A DNA stretch of 44,450 nt, taken from the NCBI GenBank assembly GCA_902777015.1, contig CACYSA010000007.1, positions 1 to 44,450 of the forward strand, given 5' to 3'. A program made the position numbers and the translations under genes. Under the pieces are notes generated by a model. It was not told the DNA's origin. It worked only from the letters and a program-made list of their open reading frames with translations, and made no database searches. The stretch comes from an uncultured Erysipelotrichaceae bacterium. GTDB taxonomy: Bacteria > Bacillota_I > Bacilli_A > RFN20 > CAG-826. This document shows positions 1-8,528 of the stretch, piece after piece (position 1 is the first letter of the stretch; each line of letters begins with the position of its first letter).

Positions 1-1068
1 AATGGAGATGACTTGTGTTTGACCACGGGTGAACATGGCAGAGCCATGAGTTCTTGGTAATAAGTCGACTTGGGCGTCTAATGGACGGATTTCATCAACT
101 TTACGACCATCAGGTCTAATCTTTTCATCAGTAATTAATCTACGCACTTCTTTAGCAACGAGACCTTCTAAGGTTTCATTAACCATGTGCATGACTTTTT
201 GATGAGTCTTTTCATCTTCGTATTTACGTGTATCGTAATCATCTAAAATTTCATTTTCGATGGCGTCGATTGCGTCTTGTCTTTCTAACTTATCAAAGAT
301 AGAAATAGCTTTCTTTAAGCGTTGTTCCGCTCTATCGGTGACATCACGCTCGATTTCAGGATCACATTGATATAATTCGATTTCTCTTTTTGGTTTGCCA
401 ATTTCTTTAATGATTTCTTTTTGCCATTGGCAAAGTTTTTTGATAGCTTCATGACCAAACATTAAGGCATCAAGCATATCTTCTTCGCTCACTTGATCCG
501 CGCCAGCTTCAACCATGTTGATTGCTTCTTCAGTACCAGCAACGGCTAAGTTGATATCGCTTTGAGCTTTTTCTTCCACTGTTGGGTTGATGATGAATTT
601 GCCGTTAATTCTACCGACATAAACACCAGCGATTGGGCCATCAAATGGAATATCAGAAATACCTAAGGCTAAGCTAGAACCAAGCATCGCGGTCATTTCT
701 GGAGTGCAGTCTTGGTCAACAGACATCACTGTGTTGACGATTTGGACTTCGTTACGGAAGCCTTCGGAGAACATTGGTCTAATTGGACGGTCAATGAGTC
801 TCGCAGTTAATGTGGCGTGTTCCCCTGCACGGCCTTCTCTTCTTAAGAAGGAACCAGGAATTTTGCCAACTGCGTATTGCTTTTCTTCATAACCAACGGT
901 TAATGGGAAGAAATCACCTTCTTTAGGTTCATCTGAGCAACACGCTGTGGAAAGAACGACTGTTTCGTTTAATCTAACTAAAACCGCACCATCAGCTTGT
1001 TTAGCGATTTCGCCAGCTTCAACGACGAACTTCTTTCCTTCGAATTCTAATTCGAATACTCTTTTCAT
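1..1068 (-). CDS. pnp: Polynucleotide phosphorylase, N-terminal part (cut by window edge)
   Basis: Encodes the first 356 residues of PNPase, the phosphate-dependent 3'-5' exoribonuclease of the RNA degradosome; the gene runs off the left edge. The start [14 protein letters not shown], the run GSFLRREGR, the segment [12 protein letters not shown], and the later IRPDGR opening the second RNase PH-like domain are family hallmarks. The visible part covers the first RNase PH domain, the helical linker and the beginning of the second RNase PH domain; KH and S1 domains would lie beyond the edge. The ATG at 1066-1068 is preceded by AGAGGT at good spacing. pnp usually follows rpsO directly; here a three-gene cassette separates them and pnp has its own promoter. 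Confidence 0.97.
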   Translation of the reverse strand, partial: MKRVFELEFEGKKFVVEAGEIAKQADGAVLVRLNETVVLSTACCSDEPKEGDFFPLTVGYEEKQYAVGKIPGSFLRREGRAGEHATLTARLIDRPIRPMFSEGFRNEVQIVNTVMSVDQDCTPEMTAMLGSSLALGISDIPFDGPIAGVYVGRINGKFIINPTVEEKAQSDINLAVAGTEEAINMVEAGADQVSEEDMLDALMFGHEAIKKLCQWQKEIIKEIGKPKREIELYQCDPEIERDVTDRAEQRLKKAISIFDKLERQDAIDAIENEILDDYDTRKYEDEKTHQKVMHMVNETLEGLVAKEVRRLITDEKIRPDGRKVDEIRPLDAQVDLLPRTHGSAMFTRGQTQVISI

Positions 1069-1102
1069 TTTTTTACCTCTTTTTAAAATTTCAACGTGAG
1101 TT

Positions 1103-1131
1103 ATTATACTAGAAACCATTAACTTTGTTAA
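1103..1131 (-). promoter_or_regulatory. Predicted sigma-A-type promoter of pnp
   Basis: On the minus strand, TTAACA (1126-1131) and TATAAT (1103-1108) are separated by 17 bp. The predicted transcription start is near 1096, giving a leader of about 28 nt with the ribosome binding site AGAGGT. It lies just beyond the terminator of the upstream cassette, so pnp can be expressed independently of it. Confidence 0.7.
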
Positions 1132-1149
1132 ACACTTTATTTTTTATAT

Positions 1150-1178
1150 ATCAAAAAGCCTTTGTGCTTTTTACAAAG
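1150..1178 (-). terminator. Probable terminator after the LRR/SGNH lipoprotein gene
   Basis: On the minus strand CTTTGT (1173-1178) pairs with ACAAAG (1160-1165), followed by GCTTTTT. The stem is short and A/T rich, so it may be weak. An alternative pairing AAAAAGC/GCTTTTT overlaps it. Confidence 0.5.
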
Positions 1179-1214
1179 TTTCTATTTTGTTATCGAAAAT
1201 TAGAGAATTAAAAA

Positions 1215-3236
1215 CTAATCTAGTGGTAATTGATTTAACCAGCGATTAACGCGATGCATCGCACCACTACATGATAGATGCATGAAGTCATCTTTATTGA
1301 AATAGTTACCAGGATAGATGTTTTCTAATTGTGTATCAAAGAAAGTATATTCATTAAATCTATTTCTAATTCTTTCTTCAAAGCTTACATAGTAAGAAGT
1401 GTCATCAATGTTATTTTGATTGTATGTATTCCATGTTAATAAAACATGGTCTTTTTGTAATGAAGTAGCGGTAACAAAATCATCAATAAAAGCAAAATCA
1501 TCGCCATTATAATCATCTAGATAATGAGTGTAATCATATGGCGATTTGTTATTGATATCATCACTTGGAATATCTTCTAAATTCATGCCGTATTTATCCC
1601 ATCTAGAATAATTAACTGCTTCAGGTAATAAAGCGGTAACACCGATTTTATCAGTGCAAGTTAAACGATAATCAGTAAATGATTTCCAGAAGAAATCTTT
1701 GATTATTTGATAATCAGCGTTTTGTAAAACATCAAAATTATATTGTAAGAATGAGACATTTCTCGCTGTTGAATAATTTAATATTGGCCAAATAGGAACA
1801 ACAACATAATCATTTGCTCCGATGATATCAGCAATCGACATCATTAATAAATAACCATGTATCCCTGCGGTTGCACCATAGATGAAGAAATTATATTTAT
1901 CGCCCCACTTATCATCTAATTGACTTAAATCATGGTTTACTCTTATCGTACTATGACCGATAAATAGGACGTTATCTTTAGACTTATCAAGGTTCATAAT
2001 CGCGTCACGATATCTCGCTAAATTGTCTTCTTCATAGTTCCATTCGTTAGCTAAAGTATTCTTATTTAAGAATAATGTCTTTAAATTAGCCATATCAAAT
2101 GACTCTTTAGTTACTTTTTCAATTGATGAATAGAATGTTAAAGAAGTAACAGCGTTCATGTTTGTGAAAGCACCATCTTCGATTTCTTTAATTGTGTCAG
2201 GAATAATGATCTTTTTAACATTAGTTAGATTATTAAAAGCACCTGATTTAATAACAGTAACTTTCTTATTATCGTTATAAGCCGGTATCACTATTTCTTC
2301 TTCGTTAATGGAGGCGGATTTAATAGCGGATTCTTGTTCATCAATATCTTCGAAAGTGAAATATTTAATATCTGAATATTTTTTCCACTGGGCGTATAAA
2401 GTTAATGAGTTATTAGCAAATAAATCATTATTGATTCTTGAACCAATACCAATACGAGTTCCACTTCCATCTTTATTTGTGTTAAGTGATTCTAAAACAT
2501 AGCCATTTTTAAAAGCATAATTAGATAAATTAATCGTATTAGGGGCTAAATAATCATCGTGAGAATAATATGGTTGATAATCAGTTTTGATTAAGGAGTT
2601 ACCCCCTACTGTCTTACCTTCGTTTAAATCATATGTAATCTTTTTGCTATCATCTTGGAAATAATTAACATAGATTTCCATATCTTTATGCATCGTTAAT
2701 TCGTATGTTTGATCATAAGAAATAGGTACACCGCTTATTTGTCTAACCCCATTACGATAAGGAGCATCAAATGTATAACATAGGAACTCTTTATTCGTTG
2801 GTGTTACTTTAAGTAAAACAATCTCACCATAATGATAAAATTCTTTCTTTGGTTCAATAGTAATATCACCGTTATTGATATCGTTATTGACGATTAATTT
2901 ATAAACACCGATTGGTTCAGATTTGATATATGCGGTAGCGTTACCCCCTAAAGAATCGATAGTTAATAACTGTTTTTCTTCATCATAATTACCAATTGAA
3001 GTGGATTTAAAAATATAGTCATCATCAAATAATAAATGGAATGAAGCGGTCTCACCTTTTTTAATTGTTTGTAATTGTTCTGAATCGCTTCTTACATGTT
3101 CATCGCATATTAATGAAATAGTCACATCTTGATTATTAGAAGCTGGTTTTTTATATTCTGGTTTAACAAAAACACATGATGATAAAAAGACCATGAGGAG
3201 CACTATTAAGGAGACAAATGAAAGATTCTTTTTCAT
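1215..3236 (-). CDS. Lipoprotein with InlB-type repeat, BspA-type LRR and C-terminal SGNH-like hydrolase domain
   Basis: A 673-residue predicted lipoprotein: hydrophobic signal and lipobox LSSC with the acylated Cys at 21. Residues about 197-286 look like a Listeria-Bacteroides (InlB B/Flg_new) repeat ending SLTLYAQWKK. Residues about 290-392 carry BspA-type LRR_5 repeats (SGAFNNLTNVKKIIIPDTIK is typical). Residues about 420-673 resemble an SGNH hydrolase: IGHS with Ser429, a GATAG segment near 454, and DFMH with Asp650 and His653. It starts 1 nt after the stop of the next gene upstream, with GGAGG inside that gene's end, so the two are translationally linked. Likely role (inference): extracellular transfer or removal of acyl groups with the MBOAT partner. 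No substrate can be named. Confidence 0.8.
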   Translation of the reverse strand: MKKNLSFVSLIVLLMVFLSSCVFVKPEYKKPASNNQDVTISLICDEHVRSDSEQLQTIKKGETASFHLLFDDDYIFKSTSIGNYDEEKQLLTIDSLGGNATAYIKSEPIGVYKLIVNNDINNGDITIEPKKEFYHYGEIVLLKVTPTNKEFLCYTFDAPYRNGVRQISGVPISYDQTYELTMHKDMEIYVNYFQDDSKKITYDLNEGKTVGGNSLIKTDYQPYYSHDDYLAPNTINLSNYAFKNGYVLESLNTNKDGSGTRIGIGSRINNDLFANNSLTLYAQWKKYSDIKYFTFEDIDEQESAIKSASINEEEIVIPAYNDNKKVTVIKSGAFNNLTNVKKIIIPDTIKEIEDGAFTNMNAVTSLTFYSSIEKVTKESFDMANLKTLFLNKNTLANEWNYEEDNLARYRDAIMNLDKSKDNVLFIGHSTIRVNHDLSQLDDKWGDKYNFFIYGATAGIHGYLLMMSIADIIGANDYVVVPIWPILNYSTARNVSFLQYNFDVLQNADYQIIKDFFWKSFTDYRLTCTDKIGVTALLPEAVNYSRWDKYGMNLEDIPSDDINNKSPYDYTHYLDDYNGDDFAFIDDFVTATSLQKDHVLLTWNTYNQNNIDDTSYYVSFEERIRNRFNEYTFFDTQLENIYPGNYFNKDDFMHLSCSGAMHRVNRWLNQLPLD

Positions 3237-3237
3237 C

Positions 3238-4689
3238 TTAATATGCCTCCAAATATGCTTTATAGAACTGCCAATTATAATCAGTTAAATAAGATTGATA
3301 AGAGGTAGACGGGACGCATATTTTAAAATCTGGATGGACTTCTTTAAACAAGCCACCGGTAAAATCAACATTGATGAGATTTGGTTGTTCTTGTTGGAGA
3401 TAGACTTTAGTTAATGAAGTAGCGTTATCAAAAGCACCATTTTCAAAATAACGGTAACTTGAAGGGACGATAACACTCTTTAATTTATTAGCCCCTTTAA
3501 AGGCGTCTTTTTTAATGCCAATGACTGGTTTATGGTTATATGTTGAAGGTAATATAATACTTTCTAAATCAATATCTTCTTTTAGGGAGATCACACTATA
3601 GCCGGTTTCCTCTTCATTTAGATTGAAATACTTAGCGGTTTCACTATCTTCATCTTCGCTTGTTTGTTCAAGAGGATATTCTGGCATTTCTAATGGCTTA
3701 AAAGAAGGTGCTTTTGCTGAAGCAAAAATATCGCGATAAATATCTTCAGCGAATAGATAGCTTCTAAGAGAAGCGCCACTATCATTGAGATGGAAATTAG
3801 AATCATAAAAATAATGAGCGTCCAAAATATATTCTTGAGGATTACCAACAACTGGACAGGTGATGTTTTCTCTTATAGACCAATAATAGGAAGATATTTT
3901 ATCGCTATTAATTACTGCCTTTTCGTTAACTGGAGAAAAAGCATAATAAAGATTGGCTTTCTTTTTAGAAACTTTTTTATGATAGTCATTAACGTATTGA
4001 TAGAAAGTATCATCAATTTCATAAGAATAATCCACCATCATCGATGGATCAAAATGTAGAGCCATTCTATTTGCTGAGCGATAAGGAATATCATTTTTAT
4101 CTAATTCTTCATGGAAGATATCACCAAATTCATTAAAATTCTTTCTTTGATAGACGCCTGTTGGATTAATGATTTCTTTTTGTTTATTTCTCTCATTAGC
4201 GAAATTAAAAATATTACCGATGACTTTGTCACGGTTATCTTTAGGTAACTTCCAAACGAGATTAAAATCATCCTCTAACGCTTTTAAAGTAGACATTGGC
4301 TCAAAATATAAGCTCGTTGATTGTGAGTTTATTTCTGGAATGATAAAAACTAAATCACCAGGATTAATATAATCAATGGCTAAATCCATCATGATTTTAG
4401 TGCCAAGCATCGCATATAAACCAAAGTTCACTACTTTATAATCTTTAAATTCTTCTTCGATTAGTTTTGAATTAAAACCAAAAGCAACATTAGAACCACC
4501 GATGAGAACAATCTTCTTTTCTTTTTTATGTTTTTGTAGATTATGAACTTTGTCCACTAAAGCGGCGTAATAAGTTTTTGCATAGACGTGTTTTTGATTA
4601 AAGAAATAAATTGAAAAGATAGCAAAAGGAGATAGTGAGATCACTAAGCCGAGAATAAATACGCTAATCTTAATCAATACCTTCTTCAT
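3238..4689 (-). CDS. Membrane-anchored SGNH (DltD/AlgJ-like) protein with C-terminal BspA-type LRR
   Basis: A 483-residue protein with one N-terminal membrane anchor (about 7-30) and no lipobox. The SGNH-like domain (about 55-325) has VLIGGSNVAFGF with nucleophile candidate Ser66, an NFG block near 88, and Asp296/His300 in DSNFH. Residues about 355-480 hold a leucine-rich-repeat module of the BspA LRR_5 type (KDAFKGANKLKSVIVPSS). SGNH partners of MBOAT proteins, such as DltD, AlgJ/AlgX and PatB, complete acyl transfer to extracellular polymers; adjacency to the MBOAT gene (2 nt gap) supports that role. The LRR fusion is unusual for such partners. It is paralogous in plan to the following lipoprotein, but with the order of SGNH and LRR reversed. 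Confidence 0.8.
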   Translation of the reverse strand: MKKVLIKISVFILGLVISLSPFAIFSIYFFNQKHVYAKTYYAALVDKVHNLQKHKKEKKIVLIGGSNVAFGFNSKLIEEEFKDYKVVNFGLYAMLGTKIMMDLAIDYINPGDLVFIIPEINSQSTSLYFEPMSTLKALEDDFNLVWKLPKDNRDKVIGNIFNFANERNKQKEIINPTGVYQRKNFNEFGDIFHEELDKNDIPYRSANRMALHFDPSMMVDYSYEIDDTFYQYVNDYHKKVSKKKANLYYAFSPVNEKAVINSDKISSYYWSIRENITCPVVGNPQEYILDAHYFYDSNFHLNDSGASLRSYLFAEDIYRDIFASAKAPSFKPLEMPEYPLEQTSEDEDSETAKYFNLNEEETGYSVISLKEDIDLESIILPSTYNHKPVIGIKKDAFKGANKLKSVIVPSSYRYFENGAFDNATSLTKVYLQQEQPNLINVDFTGGLFKEVHPDFKICVPSTSYQSYLTDYNWQFYKAYLEAY

Positions 4690-4691
4690 AA

Positions 4692-6257
4692 CTAAAAATC
4701 AAAATAAATAAATGATGATGCTTCCCCATTACCCGCTTTCAAAGATATGAAGACGAAAAGGGAAACCGCAACTAAAAGAGTGGTCATCATAAAGAGGCTA
4801 GTCTTCTTAATTATGACCTTATGACGCATAAAGGAAATAATCTTTTCTTGATATAGCGAAATGACCTTCAAAATGACCAAAAGTGTGACCAACGTCATGG
4901 AAATGACTAGGAATTTGTTCATTTCCACTAGATTTGGATCAGTGAAAAGATTGTATGTACTTGGGATATTTAGCCTTATCATATGCCAAATATAACGTAA
5001 CGCTTCTCTTAAATCTGGAGCGCGGAAGAAGATCCAACCAAAGCATACGAAAAGGAAAGTGACCACTACTTTAATTGACTTAATTAAGACATTATTTGAT
5101 GGGGGTTTAATTTCCATTCCTCTACTCTTTTTGATTTGTTTTGGTAAGGCAGTTATGACAAGTAGAACACCATGTAATAAACCCCACACAATAAATGTCC
5201 AATTAGCGCCATGCCATAATCCAGAAATGAGCCAAACAATCAAAGTGTTAATAATCCATCTCCAAATAGGAACACGGTTACCACCTAATGGAATGTAGAT
5301 ATATTTCTTTAACCAGTTTCCTAAAGTGATGTGCCATCTTCTCCAGAATTCTTGGATGGATGAGGATAGATAAGGAGTATTGAAATTCTCTTCAAGTTTG
5401 ATACCAAATAAACCACTGATACCGATAGCGATATCCATAAATCCAGAGAAGTCACAATATAATTCAATGGCGTATAGTAATGTTGTTAACACTAATGGAA
5501 GGCCGTATATCTCACTAATATTAGCGTAACTAGCATTAACATATAAATTAATGACATTAGCGATAGCGAGCTTTTTAACTAAGCCAAGAGCGATTCTAAA
5601 GAATGATTTTAGATAATCGTTATTAACAAAAGAATGTTCGCTAAATAAACCATCTTTCTTCAATTGTTCATAACTAGATATCGGCCCTTGAAATATCTTT
5701 GGAAAATAAGAGACAAATAATAAGAATTTTAAAGGGTTAGTTTCCGCTTCTACATCTCTTTTATAGCAATCAACATTATAGGCAATAAGCGAGAATGTAT
5801 AAAAAGATATTCCTACAGGAATAATAAAATTAACTGTCGCCATACTAGCGTGAAATACGGAGTTCACACTACTAGCGAAGAAGTTATAGTATTTAAGCAC
5901 TAATAAAACACTAACGTTAATGATAATTGCAATAATCATCATTGCTTTTTCATAGCCTTTTCTATTATCAGATTTATCTATTTTTAAAGGATGGAATTTA
6001 GTTTTATTACTACTATCTTTATTGAACAATTTGTACTGCGTTAATAAGGAAGTTAAATAAGTAACAATAAAACTAAAACCTAGGTATATAAGGTAAACGT
6101 AATTATTAAAACCATAGAACACTAATGAGGCGATTAATAAAACTACCCACTGAGGAACGATGGTCTTTTTAGCTAAGCGATTAATCAAATATAGAAGATA
6201 ATATGAGATAAAACTCGCTAATAAGAGGATGATAAATTCTTTTGAAAATAAATCCAT
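4692..6257 (-). CDS. MBOAT family O-acyltransferase (AlgI/DltB-like)
   Basis: A 521-residue polytopic membrane protein of the MBOAT family. Diagnostic segments are SYFPKIFQGPI (about 183-193), FWRRWHITLGNWLKKYIYIP (about 304-323, His309) and SGLWHGANWTF with the conserved membrane His349. The family moves acyl groups from a cytoplasmic donor across the membrane for O-acetylation or D-alanylation of surface polymers. It is first in a tight three-gene unit with two SGNH proteins downstream, matching the AlgI/AlgJ or DltB/DltD logic. No dltA or dltC homologue is nearby, so acetylation of a glycan is more likely than D-alanylation (inference). The ATG has no convincing ribosome binding site. It sits between rpsO and pnp, an unusual location. 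Confidence 0.92.
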   Translation of the reverse strand: MDLFSKEFIILLLASFISYYLLYLINRLAKKTIVPQWVVLLIASLVFYGFNNYVYLIYLGFSFIVTYLTSLLTQYKLFNKDSSNKTKFHPLKIDKSDNRKGYEKAMMIIAIIINVSVLLVLKYYNFFASSVNSVFHASMATVNFIIPVGISFYTFSLIAYNVDCYKRDVEAETNPLKFLLFVSYFPKIFQGPISSYEQLKKDGLFSEHSFVNNDYLKSFFRIALGLVKKLAIANVINLYVNASYANISEIYGLPLVLTTLLYAIELYCDFSGFMDIAIGISGLFGIKLEENFNTPYLSSSIQEFWRRWHITLGNWLKKYIYIPLGGNRVPIWRWIINTLIVWLISGLWHGANWTFIVWGLLHGVLLVITALPKQIKKSRGMEIKPPSNNVLIKSIKVVVTFLFVCFGWIFFRAPDLREALRYIWHMIRLNIPSTYNLFTDPNLVEMNKFLVISMTLVTLLVILKVISLYQEKIISFMRHKVIIKKTSLFMMTTLLVAVSLFVFISLKAGNGEASSFIYFDF

Positions 6258-6312
6258 ATTTATATCTTACTACAAAAAGATATTAATGTGTTCTTTAGAC
6301 CACATTAGCAAG

Positions 6313-6337
6313 AAAAAAACCGCCTCTCCAGCGGTTT
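6313..6337 (-). terminator. Intrinsic terminator of rpsO
   Basis: On the minus strand AAACCGC (6331-6337) pairs with GCGGTTT (6317-6323) around a 7-nt loop, followed by TTTTCT. It lies 18 nt past the rpsO stop, so rpsO transcription should end before the MBOAT cassette. Confidence 0.85.
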
Positions 6338-6355
6338 GTTTCCTTAAGTGAGAAC

Positions 6356-6625
6356 TTATTTTCTTAAACCTAATTCAACGATTAATTTAAGATAAGCATC
6401 ACGATCGGTTCTGATTAAGTAGTCTAATAAACTACGTCTTTGACCGACAAGAATCATTAAGCCACGTTTGCTAGCGGCATCTTTGTGATTCTTCTTTAGG
6501 TGAGCGGTTAAGGCTTTGATTTGTTCGGTTAATAAGGCAACTTGAACTTGGACAGAACCAGTGTCTTTTTCATTTTTACCAAACTTCTTAACGAGCTCGG
6601 CTTTTCTTTCTTTGGTTAACGCCAT
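6356..6625 (-). CDS. rpsO: 30S ribosomal protein S15
   Basis: An 89-residue protein of normal length that matches S15 throughout: DTGSVQVQVALLTEQI, LTAHLKKNHKDAASKRGL and the 16S-binding GQRRSLLDYL. It binds the three-way junction of helices 20-22 in 16S rRNA early in small-subunit assembly. The ATG has a strong AGGAGGG site upstream. It lies downstream of ribF and is followed by a terminator; its own promoter is predicted at the 3' end of ribF. In many bacteria pnp would follow immediately; here it is over 5 kb away. Confidence 0.98.
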   Translation of the reverse strand: MALTKERKAELVKKFGKNEKDTGSVQVQVALLTEQIKALTAHLKKNHKDAASKRGLMILVGQRRSLLDYLIRTDRDAYLKLIVELGLRK

Positions 6626-6739
6626 TGAAATACCCTCCTAATTATTTTCTTAACTTATCTCCGGGAGTAACGTTAGGGTCTCGTTTGTCCTAGGGAAAAG
6701 TCGCAATGAATATTTTATATTCTTTTTAGCTTATTGCAA
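6626..6739 (-). promoter_or_regulatory. rpsO promoter and leader
   Basis: On the minus strand TTGCAA (6734-6739), a 16-bp spacer and TAAAAT (6712-6717) form a promoter overlapping the last codons of ribF. The leader of about 80 nt is more GC-rich than its surroundings and contains potentially pairing segments (GACCC, CTCCCGGAG). S15 often represses its own mRNA through leader structure; a leader of this size fits, but I cannot assign a known S15-binding fold by eye. Confidence 0.5.
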
Positions 6740-7627
6740 AGTGTTTTTTGTTTTTTCTTCGTCTTTCAATAATTGGGCTTTTAAATCTTCCATAGAATCA
6801 AACTTTTTGTTATTTCTCATAAATGAGACAAAGTCGACATAAATCTCTCGACCATAGAGCACTTCATTAAAGTCAATGATATGGACTTCGATGATTGGTT
6901 TTAATAGCTGGTTAATTGTCGGATGAGTGCCAACACAGATCATCGCTTTTCTTTTACGGTTTAAGAAATACGCATAGCCCATATAGACGCCATCTTTTGG
7001 GAAAACATATGGATAATATAAATCTAGATTAGCGGTTGGGAAATCAATCTTTTGACCGTTATGTAAACCCTCTACGACTAGACCAGAAATACGATATGGT
7101 CTACCTAATAAAGCACTGGCTTTTTCCACTTGTCCCGCTTCGATATATTCTCTAATTTTCTTTGATGATACCTTGATATTATCAATTTTCATTAGTGGCA
7201 CTACTTCGACATCAAAGAAGCGTTTTAAATAATCGGCATTACCTTCTCCATTAGTGCCGAAGCGATAGTCATCACCAACGAATATCTTTCTTGGATTAAG
7301 TGGCTTTAAGACACGATTGATGAATTCATCTTTAGTGACTTTTAATGTCTCCATATCGAAGTGCATGAGATATAAATATTTAACATCCATATCTTCAAGG
7401 AAGTCCGCTTTATCGAAGGTGGACATGATACAATAATTTTCTTTTTTACCGAGCAATACTCTTGGAGCAATATCAAAAGTCATAACTCCAACTGGATAAC
7501 CTTCCGCTAAAGCTTTTTTGATTAAATGCTGATGTCCTAAATGTAAACCATCATAGAAGCCTAAGCATAAAACAAGGTCTTTATCATTTGTTGGAACATT
7601 ATTAATATCAAATTCAATGATCTTCAC
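6731..7627 (-). CDS. ribF: Bifunctional riboflavin kinase / FAD synthetase
   Basis: A 298-residue protein that phosphorylates riboflavin to FMN and adenylylates FMN to FAD. The N-terminal nucleotidyltransferase domain (about 1-165) has GFYDGLHLGHQHL, a variant of the GxFDGxHxGH motif, and a VSSKKIRE segment. The C-terminal flavokinase domain (about 170-290) has GLHNGQKIDFPTANL and DGVYMGYA. The best start is a GTG at 7625-7627, overlapping the end of truB by 14 nt, so truB and ribF are translationally coupled. A cytoplasmic enzyme of normal length. Its FMN/FAD product would supply the flavodiiron and flavodoxin proteins encoded further right. Confidence 0.95.
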   Translation of the reverse strand: MKIIEFDINNVPTNDKDLVLCLGFYDGLHLGHQHLIKKALAEGYPVGVMTFDIAPRVLLGKKENYCIMSTFDKADFLEDMDVKYLYLMHFDMETLKVTKDEFINRVLKPLNPRKIFVGDDYRFGTNGEGNADYLKRFFDVEVVPLMKIDNIKVSSKKIREYIEAGQVEKASALLGRPYRISGLVVEGLHNGQKIDFPTANLDLYYPYVFPKDGVYMGYAYFLNRKRKAMICVGTHPTINQLLKPIIEVHIIDFNEVLYGREIYVDFVSFMRNNKKFDSMEDLKAQLLKDEEKTKNTLQ

Positions 7628-8489
7628 GATTAATGCCTCTTATACATTCATAATAACCTATTTCGCTATATTTATAAATAGCGATAGCGGTATTTTTATC
7701 ATCAATCACACAAAAAGTATCAAGTTTTTCATTAAACAATTTTAATGAGAGCTTACCACCATGTCTGGCTTTTTTAAGTTCCACTTCATTTGGTAATTTC
7801 TTTAAAGGTAAGAATTTAGATATAACTGTGCTGATATCAATTAAATCTGTTTCTTTAAGTTCCTTAATCGTTTTAGCCTCTTTCACATTAAGGTCTACTA
7901 TTTCGGTTCTTCTTAAAGCGATTAGATGGCCAACTGTATTGAGCCTTTCTGCGATAGTTTCCCCTAATGTTCTAATGTATGTTCCTTTACTGACTTTGGC
8001 TTTAAAACGGATAGTGTCATTTTTAAATTCTAAGAGTTCTAATTGTTCAATATCGATAACTCTTTTTGGAAGTTCAACTTCTTGATTAAGATGAGCGTAT
8101 TGATATAACTTTCTACCATTAACATGAACCGCTGAAGTGATTGGTACAGTTTGTTCTAATTCACCGATTAATGAAATAAAGACATCTTCGATGTCAGTTT
8201 CACTAATAGATGGTATTTCTTTTGTTTCAATTATTTCACCAGTTAAATCACCGGTATTAGTTTTTTTACCTAATAATAAAGTGGCTTCATAGGTCTTATA
8301 TTGACCTTCGATATAAGAAAGAGTCTTAGTAGCGTTATTTAAAGCGACGATTAATAAACCAGTCGCAAAAGGATCTAAAGTACCAGCGTGACCAACTTTT
8401 TTAGCATCGAAAATTTTAGCGATGATATTGCAGACATCTCTAGAAGTATAATCACTCTCTTTATCGATTAATAAGAAACCATCTTTCAT
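7614..8489 (-). CDS. truB: tRNA pseudouridine(55) synthase
   Basis: A 291-residue enzyme making pseudouridine 55 in the T loop of tRNAs. Hallmarks are KVGHAGTLDPFATGLL with the catalytic Asp, a YEATLLLGKKTNTGD segment, and VSKGTYIRTLGE. Length and domain layout are normal. The ATG at 8487-8489 faces the divergent ttcA-like gene across 39 bp. It ends with TGA, evidence that TGA is a stop in this organism. truB normally follows rbfA directly; here an oppositely oriented gene and a bidirectional terminator separate them, so truB-ribF is its own transcription unit. Confidence 0.96.
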   Translation of the reverse strand: MKDGFLLIDKESDYTSRDVCNIIAKIFDAKKVGHAGTLDPFATGLLIVALNNATKTLSYIEGQYKTYEATLLLGKKTNTGDLTGEIIETKEIPSISETDIEDVFISLIGELEQTVPITSAVHVNGRKLYQYAHLNQEVELPKRVIDIEQLELLEFKNDTIRFKAKVSKGTYIRTLGETIAERLNTVGHLIALRRTEIVDLNVKEAKTIKELKETDLIDISTVISKFLPLKKLPNEVELKKARHGGKLSLKLFNEKLDTFCVIDDKNTAIAIYKYSEIGYYECIRGINREDH

Positions 8490-8513
8490 CTTTTCTAAAT
8501 CACATGAAAATAA

Positions 8514-8519
8514 TATAAT
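8514..8519 (+). promoter_or_regulatory. -10 element of the ttcA-like gene (near-leaderless)
   Basis: A perfect TATAAT ends 9 bp before the ATG at 8529, so transcription would begin about 3 nt before the start codon. The -35 region is poor (TTTTCT at 8491-8496, 17-bp spacing). No ribosome binding site is visible, consistent with a leaderless mRNA. Confidence 0.5.
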
Positions 8520-8528
8520 TATTCAGTC

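Noticed and set aside
1215..6257. dlt operon (D-alanylation of teichoic acid)
   Set aside because: No D-alanine ligase (dltA) or carrier protein (dltC) is present, and the SGNH proteins carry LRR domains not found in DltD.
7614..7616. Mollicute genetic code (TGA as Trp)
   Set aside because: truB ends at its expected length with TGA, and Trp positions in conserved motifs (for example SGLWHG, ENSWG) use TGG; genes are intact under the standard code.
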